Shown here piece by piece: positions 11,545 to 21,018 of a stretch of 64,000 nt of DNA. Location of the stretch: contig NW_024720773.1 of NCBI RefSeq assembly GCF_018991925.1, positions 1,308,626-1,372,625 on the forward strand. Direction: 5' to 3'. Position numbers and translations under genes: made by a program. The first letter of the stretch is position 1; each line of letters opens with the position of its first letter. The notes below the pieces were generated by a model. The model was not told where the DNA came from and made no database searches. It saw nothing but the letters and a program-made list of their open reading frames with translations. The stretch is from Homarus americanus. Lineage: Eukaryota; Arthropoda; Malacostraca; Decapoda; Nephropidae.

Positions 11545-11563
11545 GAGTAGTAGTAGTGTGTGT
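11545..11563 (+). repeat. (TAG)n then TGTGTGT: 3' tail of family A copy A
   Basis: GGAGTAGTAGTAG then TGTGTGT follows the conserved family A end (ATAGCTGGATGATCGT). The same TAG-then-TG arrangement recurs at 15367-15406 after the RLE-type element, so the two copies may be a target duplication around that element. Confidence 0.8.
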
Positions 11564-12144
11564 CGATGAAAGTTTGGATGTCACCGCCAGCATCATCGCC
11601 GACGGCTCGTCTCATTCCTTACATTAAACGCAAATATTGCTCGTGTTCACCGGCGATCTCCAAGTAAGCCTGTGAGTGTTTGAATGGTGGGTGGCTGGAG
11701 TTGCCAAGTGTCAGTGCCAGTGTGTCGATAGGCCTACCCTAGTAAGGAGTGGCACCGCGACTCTCGCCCTATGGGGCTAAGTGCCTCAAGTAACAGCCCT
11801 CCATATAATGTCAGCTGAGCCCAGAGTAGATGCTCATATAACTAATGTTACATCAGCAGAGTCCATAAAAATGGTGGCTATCCTCTACCATAGTGACATA
11901 ATCAAGTGTTGAAATTGTGACAATTCTTGCTCTGATAGTTATTCTCATGTGTGGATTATCGCCCCGTAAGTGCCCGGCTTACAACCACACGCGCGCATAT
12001 GCCCTTACTACCCGGACATCGAAAGGCCAGGCTGTCACCCTTGTGCCTCATATGCATAGATCTAGTTCATGTCCATCCTGGGCCCAATAGCAGGGGTCGG
12101 AGGCCTTGCATCTGTCGCCCGAGTTGCTGGTCACTATGCCTGGC

Positions 12145-12300
12145 AACAGTCTTTGCTGCGTCTGTGCTGGCCAGACCAAAAACTGCACAAATTGTTTTGT
12201 GCGAGAAGCAATCGATCATGTGTCGATTGCAGGGAGCTTAGACCAGTGTCGGAACCACGTGGCCAGGGAGCCGACACAGGCGGCCACAGTGGATATCGCC
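12145..12300 (+). pseudogene. Cysteine-rich N-terminal motif of the RLE element, frameshifted
   Basis: One frame reads CCVCAGQTKNCTNC; a second, one base off, reads CARSNRSCVDCRELRP; the first frame then gives DQCRNHV. Read together the cysteines form a C-x2-C ... C-x2-C-x-C ... C-x2-C ... C-x-N pattern like the CXC-type N-terminus I recall from related invertebrate elements. One missing base near 12205 and one extra near 12250 would explain the split. Nucleic-acid binding is inference from family resemblance. Confidence 0.55.
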
Positions 12301-12677
12301 GGGACCCAACCGCGATGATATCCCAAATGATAACAGTGAGTCTACTCAGCGAAAATGTAGTACTAATAAATGCTGCTCCTCAGTAGTAGGTGTCCAGGAG
12401 GAGGAGAATGAGAGCTGCCGCCTCAGTGGAAAGGCATGTCATTGGAAAATGCAGGCGTATGGGTCGAAACCTACTCAGAAATTGTCAAGTGGTCGCCCGT
12501 AACTTATTTGAACCACCCAAGTGTGCAGCCACCAAAAAGAAATGATTCGAGGAGACTTTCTTCATGACTGGAATTACACTCAGGACCGCTTCCTCGCCCT
12601 AACCTCTTCAAATACTGGCAATAATACCACATCTATTTTGCCAGAGGACACACACAAAGGCTAAGCACAAAGAAAAT

Positions 12678-15254
12678 GTGGCAGCAATGAAGAGAAGGTC
12701 GACAATGTGGCGGACTGGGGCCCTAGATGATCTCCTATGTGAAGCAAGAACACTGCAGGAGAGACTAAAATCTACGGGTGACGGAAAGCAAAACACCGAT
12801 GACGTGGCAAGAAAATTTGGAAACAAAATGCGTGTGGGAAAAGTGTCTCTCGCGGTAAGATCTCTAACACATGAATCCTCCGGTGGAGTGATGCCAATAA
12901 ACAGAGCGACATTAAAACTATTGAAAGAGAAACATCCCCCTGCAAGTGAAGATGAAGGCATCAGGTTCCAGGGTGACTATATCCCACCAAATGTTGTCCT
13001 GTTCGAGAAAATAACAGGAGAGATGGTGTGGAAAAAGGCACTGAAGACTCGAGGAGGAGCCGGCCCTTCAGGTCTGGATGCAAACGGTTGGAGAGTCATC
13101 CTCAGCACAAACAAGTTTGGCCCTGTAGCAAGCGATCTCTGCACTGCCATTGCCGCCCTTGCAAGAAAGCTTGCATCCTCTTGCTGCCATCACCTCCAGG
13201 CTCTGACGGCCTGCTGCCTTATTCCTCTGGAAAAGAAACCAGGATGTAGACCTATAGGGGTGGGGGAAGTGCTGAGGCGGATCATCGGAAAGTGTATAAT
13301 GGAGGTGGTAAAGGATGATGTCAGGGCAGCAGCAGGAAACCTACAAGTGTGTGCTGGCCACCAGGCTGGTGGGGAGGCGGCCATTCACGCCATGAGATTG
13401 ATATTTGAGCAGCGTGATTGTGAGGCCGTTCTTCTGGTGGATGCTTCAAACGCATTCAACATACTTAACCGCAAGGCTGCACTGCACAACATCAAGATCA
13501 AGTGTCCTAGCTTTGCGATGTATGCTGAAAATTCGTATAGGAATCCTTCAGACCTCTACATAGTAAACAACAAGGCTCTACGAGGTGATACCATCCTACA
13601 GTCGACCGAGGGAACAACACAGGGGGACCCCGTTGCAATGGCAATGTATGCAATAGGCCTATCAGTGCTCCAACAAGAAATAAAGTATGAAACAACTGGG
13701 GTCAAACAAGTGGCATGTGCTGATGACCTCACAGGAGCAGGAAAAATGGAGGACATCAAAAAGTGGTGGGACCTGGTAACATCGCGAGGTCCACATATAG
13801 GGTACCACCCTAACGCCAGCAAATCCTTCCTCATCGTGAAGCCAGATCATTATGATCGGGCTGTGGAGGTTTTCGGCGAAAGTGAGGTTAAAATAACTAA
13901 GGACGGCCAAAGACATCTAGGCGCAGTAATTGGCACTACGGACTTCAAGACCCAGTACGTAGGGGGAAAAGTGAATGAGTGGGTTAGCGAAATCCATGCT
14001 CTATCGGAGATTGCTAACACAGAGCCACATGCGGCCTTTGCAGCATTCACACATGGAGTCAAGCATCGTTGGAACTACCTGATGCGTACCATCCCTGAGA
14101 TCCGACCTCACCTCCACCCATTGGAAGAAGCAATCAGTGTCAAGTTCATTCCCAAACTAGTGAAACACCACGACTTAACCCTAGCAGAAAGAACACTTCT
14201 TGCACTTCCACAAAGACTGGGAGGGATGGGACTAACTAATCCAGAGGAGATTGCTGACTCTGAACATCAAAATTCACTTAAGCTCACGGCAGCCCTCACT
14301 GACCACATAATAGCCCAGAATGCAACAGGGGAAGTGGACACCAGCGAAGTTAATAAGATCCGTAGGTCCATTACAACAGATCGGCAGCACTGCCAAAATG
14401 ACATGTTGCAGCAACTATTGCTGCTGGTTCCAGAAAATTTGACAAAAAAAGTAGCTATAGCGCAGGAGGTGGGCGCCTCGAACTGGCTAACTACGTTACC
14501 GATAAGGGCAAATGGTTTCAGCCTTAACAAACAAGAATTTACAGATGCCATTGCTCTAAGGTACGGTTGGCCAGTAGATGGTTTGCCCTCCCAATGCGTG
14601 TGTGGCTATTCCTATGATGGCGATCACGCCATGGTTTGCAAGAAGGGGGGCTTCATATGCATGAGGCATGACGAGGTAAGGGATCTCACAGCAAATATGT
14701 TGAAGGAAATCTGCCGGGACGTCATGGTAGAACCGACCCTCCTTCCACTGGATGGCGAGATCTTCCAACACAGGACTTCAAACACATCTAACGAAGCCCG
14801 TGTGGACGTCAGTGCTCGAGGATTCTGGACGCGGGGACAGCGAGCTTTCTTCGACATCAGGATTTTTGATCCCATGGCCGTTTGTCACCGTAACCTAGCT
14901 CTCGATGCTGCGCATAGGAGGAACGAGAACGACAAGAGAAGGGCATATGGGGAGAGAATTCAAAATGTTGATCAAGGCAGCTTCACTCCTCTAGTGTTCA
15001 CAACCTCTGGTGGGATGGGCCCAAGTGCAAGATGTTTCTACGCCAGACTCGCGGAGCTGATCTCCGAACAGAAGCAGCAGCCCAGAAGTTATGTCACAGC
15101 CTGGATGAGATGTCGACTGTCCTTCTCTCTCCTTCGGTCGGCTTTGCTCTGCCTCAGGGGAACGAGAGCTTCTGCCCCTACTCCGACAACTGCTGCAGAT
15201 ATCGACTATGAGGCTACAGTCACTGAATGCCGCATGGATCTGCGGCTCAACTAA
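12678..15254 (+). CDS. Reverse transcriptase with C-terminal RLE-like endonuclease, 858 aa, intact
   Basis: Replicative protein of a non-LTR element: nicks target DNA and copies element RNA in the nucleus. RT domain at about residues 120-430: GGAGPSGLDANGWR (126-139), LIPLEKKPGCRPIGVGEVLR (181-200), motif A VLLVDASNAFN with Asp255, motif B TTQGDP (313-318), motif C A-D-D with Asp349/350 (Ala-Cys replaces the usual Phe/Tyr-x), and GYHPNASKS (375-383). The C-terminus has a C-x-C-x7-H-x3-C knuckle (640, 642, 650, 654), RH at 663-664 and a nuclease-like block with Glu707, Asp710 (ARVDVSARGFW) and Asp726 (RAFFDIRIF). These resemble R2/R4-type restriction-like endonucleases; the clade is unassigned. 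The first Met is arbitrary, because the true N-terminus probably lies upstream in the broken cysteine-rich segment. It is the only full-length RT ORF in the window. Confidence 0.85.
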   Translation: MAAMKRRSTMWRTGALDDLLCEARTLQERLKSTGDGKQNTDDVARKFGNKMRVGKVSLAVRSLTHESSGGVMPINRATLKLLKEKHPPASEDEGIRFQGDYIPPNVVLFEKITGEMVWKKALKTRGGAGPSGLDANGWRVILSTNKFGPVASDLCTAIAALARKLASSCCHHLQALTACCLIPLEKKPGCRPIGVGEVLRRIIGKCIMEVVKDDVRAAAGNLQVCAGHQAGGEAAIHAMRLIFEQRDCEAVLLVDASNAFNILNRKAALHNIKIKCPSFAMYAENSYRNPSDLYIVNNKALRGDTILQSTEGTTQGDPVAMAMYAIGLSVLQQEIKYETTGVKQVACADDLTGAGKMEDIKKWWDLVTSRGPHIGYHPNASKSFLIVKPDHYDRAVEVFGESEVKITKDGQRHLGAVIGTTDFKTQYVGGKVNEWVSEIHALSEIANTEPHAAFAAFTHGVKHRWNYLMRTIPEIRPHLHPLEEAISVKFIPKLVKHHDLTLAERTLLALPQRLGGMGLTNPEEIADSEHQNSLKLTAALTDHIIAQNATGEVDTSEVNKIRRSITTDRQHCQNDMLQQLLLLVPENLTKKVAIAQEVGASNWLTTLPIRANGFSLNKQEFTDAIALRYGWPVDGLPSQCVCGYSYDGDHAMVCKKGGFICMRHDEVRDLTANMLKEICRDVMVEPTLLPLDGEIFQHRTSNTSNEARVDVSARGFWTRGQRAFFDIRIFDPMAVCHRNLALDAAHRRNENDKRRAYGERIQNVDQGSFTPLVFTTSGGMGPSARCFYARLAELISEQKQQPRSYVTAWMRCRLSFSLLRSALLCLRGTRASAPTPTTAADIDYEATVTECRMDLRLN

Positions 15255-15364
15255 TTTAACACAGATAGGATAGTTTCTTATGTATTAGGATATTTAATAT
15301 TAAGGTAAATAAATGGTGGCGAAGGTGTGGCTATTGGGGGAGGCTGGAGGCCACGTTTAAAAAA

Positions 15365-15366
<2 letters not shown>

Positions 15367-15396
<30 letters not shown>

Positions 15397-15434
15397 TGTG
15401 TGTGTGAGTACCAGCCAGGAGTGCCACAGGTCTG
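15367..15434 (+). repeat. (AGT)n, then one MS1 unit
   Basis: About ten AGT units run into TGTGTGTGTGTG and a single MS1 core (GAGTACCAGCCAGGAGTGCC, then ACAGGTCTG). This is the right-hand flank of the family A/RLE composite and shows the composite sits inside MS1. Confidence 0.9.
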
Positions 15435-16366
15435 TAATAATAATAATAATAATAATAATTAACGGTTTATTGAAAGAGCTTGGCAGCCAGAAGGCTGAAA
15501 ATATACAGTTACATATTTGGGGAATGGGTTACGAATTACAAATAATATACAAGTGACATAAGTGACACAAATAAGACATATAGTAACTTAGATGGGGATC
15601 AGCTCAAACTACAGTTCATTTCAACATAGTGACAGTGTAGGGAGCAGTGTTTACTGGGAGTGAATACACTGATTTATTACATGTTATTGATAATTTTTAC
15701 AATGGTTGGGACTGGGCTGTTCTTATAGCGATCAGTTCGTGCACGTATGGGCTGGATGCGGTTGTGGTGTCGAACAGCAATTCTCGGACAGGGGATCTCA
15801 GGTGGTAGTAGGGGCCGGTGTCGGGGATGGTGTAGAAGCTTCTTACCAAATTTGCAGATGAGGCCGTGGTGATGGTCAGTGAGAGTCGAATGGGTCAGTG
15901 TGTTGAGCGCTTCTTGATATGTGGAGTAGGAAGGGGAGAGAATAATCTTGCATGCCCTCTTTTGCACTTTTTCTAGGTGTTTACGTTGTGTGGCATTTAG
16001 GGAGGAAGACCAAGTGGGGGAGGCATAGGTGAGCTTGGGAAGTATGAAAGTTGTGTATACACTGAGGAGCTCGTGTGCGGGAACTCCGAGGGACTTGAGT
16101 CGGCGGAGGAGGTGGAGACGGAAACTGGAGGATTTGACAACTTCACTGACGTGTGGTTTCCAATTTAGTTTGTTGTCTATGGTGACGCCGAGGAGCTTCG
16201 TGGAATCTACAACCTGGAGTGTGTTCGGACCTAGGGTAATGGAGGGAGGTGGGACAATGTCGGAGGAGAGGTTGATGTGCATAACCATGGTCTTGGTATG
16301 GTTGATGGTGACATGGTTGTTGGTGGCCCAGTTTTGGAGACTGTTCAATAAATCCTGAAGGGCGGT
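15435..16366 (-). mobile_element. LINE 3' fragment with (TTA)n tail, 5'-truncated
   Basis: (TAA)n at 15435-15459 follows the MS1 unit; then comes the shared 3' end (ACGGTTTATTGAAAGAG, AAGGCTGAAAATATAC). The coding fragment occupies 15677-16366 on the minus strand, and the broken 5' edge meets (TG)n at 16367. Same layout as 4899-5693 but much better preserved. Confidence 0.88.
15677..16366 (-). CDS. LINE reverse transcriptase C-terminal fragment (about 230 aa, open)
   Basis: The frame is open from the (TG)n junction to a stop at 15677. It starts inside the RT domain after the catalytic motifs: [30 protein letters not shown] (motif D region), [13 protein letters not shown] (motif E), then the thumb: [61 protein letters not shown] and [19 protein letters not shown] at the stop. 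Motifs A-C are missing, so no activity is possible. Upstream in-frame T/H runs come from the microsatellite. Jockey/CR1-L2-like; clade not fixed. Confidence 0.85.
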   Translation of the reverse strand, partial: TALQDLLNSLQNWATNNHVTINHTKTMVMHINLSSDIVPPPSITLGPNTLQVVDSTKLLGVTIDNKLNWKPHVSEVVKSSSFRLHLLRRLKSLGVPAHELLSVYTTFILPKLTYASPTWSSSLNATQRKHLEKVQKRACKIILSPSYSTYQEALNTLTHSTLTDHHHGLICKFGKKLLHHPRHRPLLPPEIPCPRIAVRHHNRIQPIRARTDRYKNSPVPTIVKIINNM

Positions 16367-16540
16367 ATAGTGTGTGTGTGTATGTGTGTGTATGTGTGTG
16401 TGTGTGTGTGTGTGTGTTTGCGTGTGCGTGCATGTGTGTGTGTATGTGTGTGCTTGCGTGCGTGTGTGTGTGTGCGTGCGTGTGTGTGCGTGCATGTGTG
16501 TGCGCGTGCATGTGTGTGTGCGCGTGCATGTGTGTGTGTC
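16367..16540 (+). repeat. (TG)n with CG/CA interruptions
   Basis: TG repeats with TATG, GCGTG and CATG interruptions separate the minus-strand LINE fragment from the plus-strand family A copy B. No MS1 core is present. Confidence 0.93.
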
Positions 16541-17014
16541 ACTGCATGTAATGTCAGGATCCTTCTGGATAATGGCACAAATGTATGTCCTGAAAGTGGA
16601 ACTGCCCCTGTGGCAACAGAGCTGGCTGGGTATAACATCGACATAGCAGCCATTAGCGAGTCCCAGCTCCCAAACGAGGGTCAACTCACAGAACGGGAAT
16701 CTGGCTATACCTTCTTCTGAAAGGGGAAGCCTGGTGTGGAGAGAAACCTCATTTTTGGAGTTGCCTTTGCCATCCGCCAACGCATCCTACACAGGCTGAC
16801 TGAAATGATGCTCAGAGTTCCACTGAATCACTCTCGTTATGCCTTTTTCATCAGTGCATACCCCCCAACACTGGATGCAGAGGATGACATCAAGGAAACC
16901 TTTTATGCCGACCTTGACAGAGTGCTAACCAATATCCCCAGAGAAGATAATGTTGTGCTCCTTGGTGACTCCAATGCCAGAGTTGGTAGAGATGCTGACC
17001 TTTGGCAGGGAATC
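16541..17014 (+). mobile_element. Family A LINE, copy B: endonuclease N-terminal fragment
   Basis: Reads (with one shift) [20 protein letters not shown], then [72 protein letters not shown] and stops at about 17014. These are the N-terminal two thirds of the EEP domain: the catalytic Glu motif is S-E-S-Q and G-D-F-N is G-D-S-N. It then meets copy D, which runs the opposite way. Confidence 0.85.
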
Positions 17015-17029
17015 TTATGAAGCTGCCCA

Positions 17030-17600
17030 CACCTTTGTTTCTGCCTGCAGTCGTCTTATGTTAAAAAGATCCTTCATCCAGTACACGATTTCCACCCCGC
17101 CGGCTAAATTGGCGCTAACACGAGTAAGGAAGATGGATGGTTAAGAACTCAGACTGGGTGCCATTGTGCAGGACACTGCCGTTCATGCCATCGTGGAATT
17201 GCCTCACAATGGAGATGAATTTTGGTGGGCAGCCAAAGCGGCTGAGGGTCCGTCGGAGGGCTTTCCTGTTGACTGAGTCGAAGGCCTTGGTTAGGTCGAC
17301 AAAGGCCATGTACAGGTCACGAAGTTGTTCTCTGCATTTTTCCTGTGTCTGGTAGGCAGTCAAAGATCATGTCACTGGTGCCACGAAATGGTGTAAGGCC
17401 ACAATGAAATTCTGGGAGGTAGTTTTCCGCCTCCGGAAGAAGTGTGTTCAGGAGGACTCGGGCGATGATATTGTCAGCTACTGTACGGACAACAGCGATA
17501 TCCCGCGGTAGTTATCACAGTCTCTCCAGTTTCCCGTGTTCTTATAAATATTGACGATGGCGGCGCCTTTATTAGCTTGGGGAATTTCCTCCTTTTCTCA
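17030..17600 (-). pseudogene. Family A copy D: RT palm segment
   Basis: The best frame (17115-17363, minus) reads QTQEKCREQLRDLYMAFVDL, TKAFDSVNRKALRRTLSRFG (motif A Asp present) and RQFHDGMNGSVLHNGTQSEF, then stops. Flanking frames give the GVKQGC and LTRVSANLAGG regions on one side and NY.GISLLS on the other. Sequence before 17600 continues at 18536 beyond the LTR. Confidence 0.85.
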
Positions 17601-18530
17601 TGTTACGACAGTAAGGTAGATCGTTACAAAATCACTTAAGTCTTTCAAATATATCAGTATTTATTATATTCTTAATCCCAAGTTCTCCCAACAAAGGTCA
17701 AGTTAACAGGTCAAAACCTCAACAAGTCAATAAAAATATGAACATTTAATAACTTATTCCCACCACCACATATGTACAGTCTCGTTCAAGATCTTCGAAC
17801 ACTGCTGGAGACAGCTGGCAACTCAAGGCCGTTTGTTTACTATAGTACGTAGTAAAAATTATGAACAAATGTAAAAGTGATTGGTGATTGGTTCTTAGTT
17901 CCCCGTTACTTAATTTAATGGTTGGGCATTGTTGTTTCGTATTATATTATACTAAGTACTATAGTAAACAAACGGCCTTGAGCTGCCAGCTATCTCCAGC
18001 AGTGTTCGAAGATCTTGAACGGGACTGTACATAGAATAAAATAAATAACAACAATAATATGACATGATGTTTGGAAGTGGCTGAGTAAGGACTGGAGGTC
18101 CAACAAGATCACACAAAATCAATATCAAGAAAAACAAATCTCCATTGTCAAATGCCATCTCCCAAAACAGCAGAGAGAGGGTATACTACTTAACTTAAGA
18201 CAGCTGTGCCTAGAGTCACTAGAGTGTACCAGTAGGTCACCGACGTCACCTCTCTACCACCAAATACTGACGGACTATATCCTGATTGGCCAAAACGTAA
18301 ACTTTATGCAAATTACCTATTGACATTAGTTTCACTTATCTAACCTATATACAAACCTAATAAAACAATCCAATAAAACATAATACAATGTAATAAACAA
18401 AGTTAATACTTAAATAAGGGCTCAGTTGGTGTGGGCGAGTAGTGAGCGAAGCTCCCAAAGCCACCCACACACCATCTGAAACAACGAATTTTATACAAAC
18501 ACCAGAAACTAATGGCGGACACTCGTAGCA
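17601..18530. mobile_element. Solo LTR, 930 bp (TGTTACGAC ... CTCGTAGCA)
   Basis: It starts TGTTACGA and ends TCGTAGCA (imperfect inverted ends beginning TG, ending CA). TCTCA on the left and TCCCA on the right are a 5-bp target duplication with one change. Copy C lacks it: 44350-44375 reads straight across the site. AATAAA signals cluster at about 18358-18415. A foldback element lies inside at 17771-18033. No internal retrovirus-like coding region is present. Confidence 0.8.
17771..18033. mobile_element. Foldback/MITE-like element, 263 bp, about 85-bp inverted arms
   Basis: The left arm (17771-17855) begins TATGTACAGTCTCGTTCAAG and ends near ACTATAGTACGTAGTA. The right arm (17948-18033) is its reverse complement with about five mismatches, ending GAACGGGACTGTACATA. 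The spacer is about 92 bp and AT-rich. TA at both edges fits a Tc1/mariner-type MITE; that class assignment is inference. It could also be part of the LTR itself. Confidence 0.8.
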
Positions 18531-20288
18531 TCCCACATATTCTCCAGGAGAAAGTGGAGACGGCTGGTTAGTATAGGTCCTCCTGTTTTATACACCTTGG
18601 CTGGGATTCCATCAGACCCGAGGCTTTGTTATTATTCATCTGTTTGATGGCAGTAGGAACCTCATCCAGGGCTGGAGGATAGCTGAGGTGTGTCAGCTTT
18701 GGATGCTGAGGGACCTACTGGATAGTCAGGACTTCAACATCAGTGTTTCGATTGAGCAGTGAATGGAATTGCTCTTTCCAGCACTAAAGGCTGCCTTCTT
18801 CGCCTTTAATTTGGGATTTACCTTTGAATGAGCGAAGGGGGCTGCGTCATAATTGATTGGCCCATAAGATGTGTTAGTGGAATTGAAAAATTCGTGCATC
18901 TTGTGCTGATATGCATTTCATATGCTTTATTTTTAAACCAGTCATTCTTTAGATTGCGAAGTTCGCGCTGGGCAGCCGTTTTTTTCTTGTGGAAGGTATC
19001 AGCTTGGTTCGAGACTGAGAGTTGTTCTGTTAATTATTTAAAGCAGCACGTTTATCATTGACGAGTACATTGATTTCTTGGTCATTTTCATCAAATCAGT
19101 CCCGGTATATTCTTTCGATCTGGCTGAGGGTCTCTCTGCAGGTTTTTGTCATGAAAGTGTCGAGAATACCCCATTCGGCACTGGGATTTGGGTTGTTTGT
19201 TGTCGGGTTGTTCATCAGCATGTTCGAGCTGCTCTCTGAAGATCCTCCAGACGCTTAGTGTTAAAACCTCTTTTGGAGGCTTGCTGCCTTCGCCGTTTTT
19301 TGGAGACGAGAAGTGAGACCTTGGTTCTGACAAGCCGATGATCAGTGTCCCAATGGTCTGGTGATGAGGACGAACTCTTGAAATTGTTGGCTTGCCTAAA
19401 CAAGGTATTAGTGATAGTGAGGTTGTGTGCAGCACACTTGCTGAGGAGGAGTAGGTCATTGGTATTACACTTGCCTAATCTATTTCTCCCTATGATTTCC
19501 TGCCAACTCTGGCAGGTTACCTAGGAGCACAACCTTATCTTCTCTCGGGCTTAGAGGTTAGTACTCTGTCAAGGTCGAAGTAAAAGACCTCCTTGATGTC
19601 ATCCTCTGCATCCAGTGATGGGCCATAAGCACTGATGAAGAAGGCATGACGTAAGTGTTTCAGTGGGACTCGGAGCGTCATGAGGCGCTCGTTCATCCCT
19701 ACAGGCATTTCATTTAGCTTATATAGGATGCATTGGCGGATGGCAAAGCCAACTCCATAAACACAGCTGCTCTCCACAGCAGGCTTACCCTTCCAGAAGA
19801 TGGTGTAGCCAGAACTCCGTTCTGTGAGTTGACCCTCGTCCGGGTTCCAGACCATAATGATTATGTCGATGTTATACCCTAGCCAATTCTTATGCCACAA
19901 AGGCGGTTCTTCTTTCAGGATGTTCATTTGTGCCAGTATCCAAAAGAGTCCTGATATTCCACGTAACGACCATAAGAGATCGTATAGTTCGTTTTTGTTT
20001 TGATAAGAGACTATTATTGTGTTTTTGACCGCATAAGGATGACCTTACTGTGTGCATTGTCCAGTGGTTCTTTAGGCAAGATATGTTTAGAGCATCTTTT
20101 CTCGCCCCCTCTCCATGTGGGGTGAGCAGAGTTGCTCCTCGAAAGCTGCTTTTCAGTCGCACAGACAGGACCAGATTACACTGCTGCCTATATCCCAGTG
20201 CATAAACGACCCTCTTATCTATGCCGGCTACTTGCAGAACTGTGACTAGAGACTCCTGGCTGTCATCTCTGCCTGTCCCTGTCGCCAT
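18531..20288 (-). pseudogene. Family A copy D: N-terminus, endonuclease, linker
   Basis: The longest N-terminal frame (19890-20288, minus) begins MATGTGRDDSQESLVTVLQV and leads into MVVTWNIRTLLDTGTN, so the ORF has about 100 residues before the endonuclease. 19535-19927 carries EGQLTERSSGYTIFWKGKP, FAIRQCILYKLNEMPVGMNE and AYGPSLDAEDDIKEVFYFDL. 19091-19459 holds shifted linker. 18536-18720 holds RT fingers (KASG.DGIPA.VYK). There are at least four frame changes. Confidence 0.8.
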
Positions 20289-21018
20289 CCATTCGTCGTC
20301 ATAGGACTTTTGGGGTTATAGGGGTTTTGATGATGATGAGAGGTATGAAGAGCTGGATGATGGCTGCGCTTGAATTGATTTGTGTGGTGAGGCAGGAGAC
20401 CAGGCATAACCACATATCTTGGCTCTTCCCTTTCCCGTTCCAGTGGTGTAAGTGTTGCAACGACTGGGGAGAGGGAGAGTTACAATGGACTGCCGATAGC
20501 CCAGTTTGTTGGGTTTCGCCTTAGTAGCCTGTCCATCAGGCATTGCCTTCATTCGCCTGTGTAGTCATTGGGTTTCCATATTGGTCACCTCTTCTGCCCA
20601 TACCACCGTTGGGGTCTTACTGGAGCTCTGTAAGCATGTCTGCCTGAAGAAGGGCTCCACCACAGATTTTTCATTTCGGGTTTACTCCAGTTGCCTTATA
20701 CCTCCCAAGTTTAATCTGCAAGGCAGAATGGCAGTGGTTGGTTGGCACCAGTGGGCATATGCGCAATCCCTCTAGGGCCCACTGCTGCTCCAAGATCCCC
20801 TGCTGGTCTAGCCTGGGCCCAGGAGGCACCCAATTACCGTGTGTTGCCACGAAGAGTCTTGATGGTGAAGAGGCTTTGTACTGGCAGGAGAGTTCTTATG
20901 TAAGTTGCTTCCTTATTCACTACGAGGGCTAGCCAGTGGCAGTAGCTGATAGCGAGAGGAAGCAAGCAGTGCTTGCACCTTAACACTAACATAATGCTGC
21001 CACACTAGATGCATTACA
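20289..21018 (-). mobile_element. Family A 5' region (shared with copy C)
   Basis: Colinear with 45725-46455: AACTGGGGAGAGG-type stretches, TTTGTTGGGTTT, CCTGTCCATCA, TTACCGTGTGTTG and GAGGAAGCAAGCAGTGCTTG occur in both in the same order. The shared segment ends at about 21018 here and 46455 there, which marks the probable 5' end of the full-length element. No conserved frame is visible, so it is probably untranslated leader. Confidence 0.7.

Larger units (their letters stand above)
6641..11563 (+). mobile_element. Family A LINE, copy A (dead, rearranged, carries a nested LINE)
   Basis: APE-type LINE: EEP endonuclease, reverse transcriptase and a C-terminal C2H2 finger in one ORF. I recognise the 'RGTTDMIF ... 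LYM.FVDLTKAFDSVNREAL ... GVKQGCALAPTLF' type, close to the RTE/RTEX grouping; the exact clade is not settled. This copy begins with 130 bases of reverse transcriptase spliced to the endonuclease domain, then reads endonuclease, linker, RT fingers, a nested LINE (8318-10230), the rest of RT and the zinc finger. The tail is (TAG)n at 11547-11556 then TGTGTGT. Flanking (TG)n lies on both sides. Confidence 0.85.
11564..15385 (+). mobile_element. RLE-type non-LTR retrotransposon, largely intact
   Basis: Includes a GC-rich leader, a cysteine-rich N-terminal coding region broken by frameshifts (12145-12300), an uninterrupted RT plus restriction-like endonuclease ORF (12678-15254) and a 130-base 3' region. 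It sits between two (AGT)n-TGTGTG tracts (11545-11563 and 15367-15406). The left tract is the tail of family A copy A. That arrangement suggests insertion into tail and microsatellite with duplication of simple sequence, but the right (AGT)n could be the element's own tail. The 5' boundary is uncertain within the flanking simple repeat. Confidence 0.75.
17015..21018 (-). mobile_element. Family A LINE, copy D (minus), 3'-truncated, split by a solo LTR
   Basis: Reading down from 21018: a 5' region shared with copy C (ends at GCATTACACCC in both), an N-terminal extension, endonuclease, linker, RT fingers and palm motif A. It is broken at 18530/17601 by an LTR and lost after the RT palm at about 17015, where it abuts copy B head-on. 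Frameshifts and stops throughout. Confidence 0.82.

Noticed and set aside
16143..16653. His/Thr-rich N-terminal extension of the LINE fragment
   Set aside because: It is (CA)n microsatellite read in frame, upstream of a truncated retroelement.
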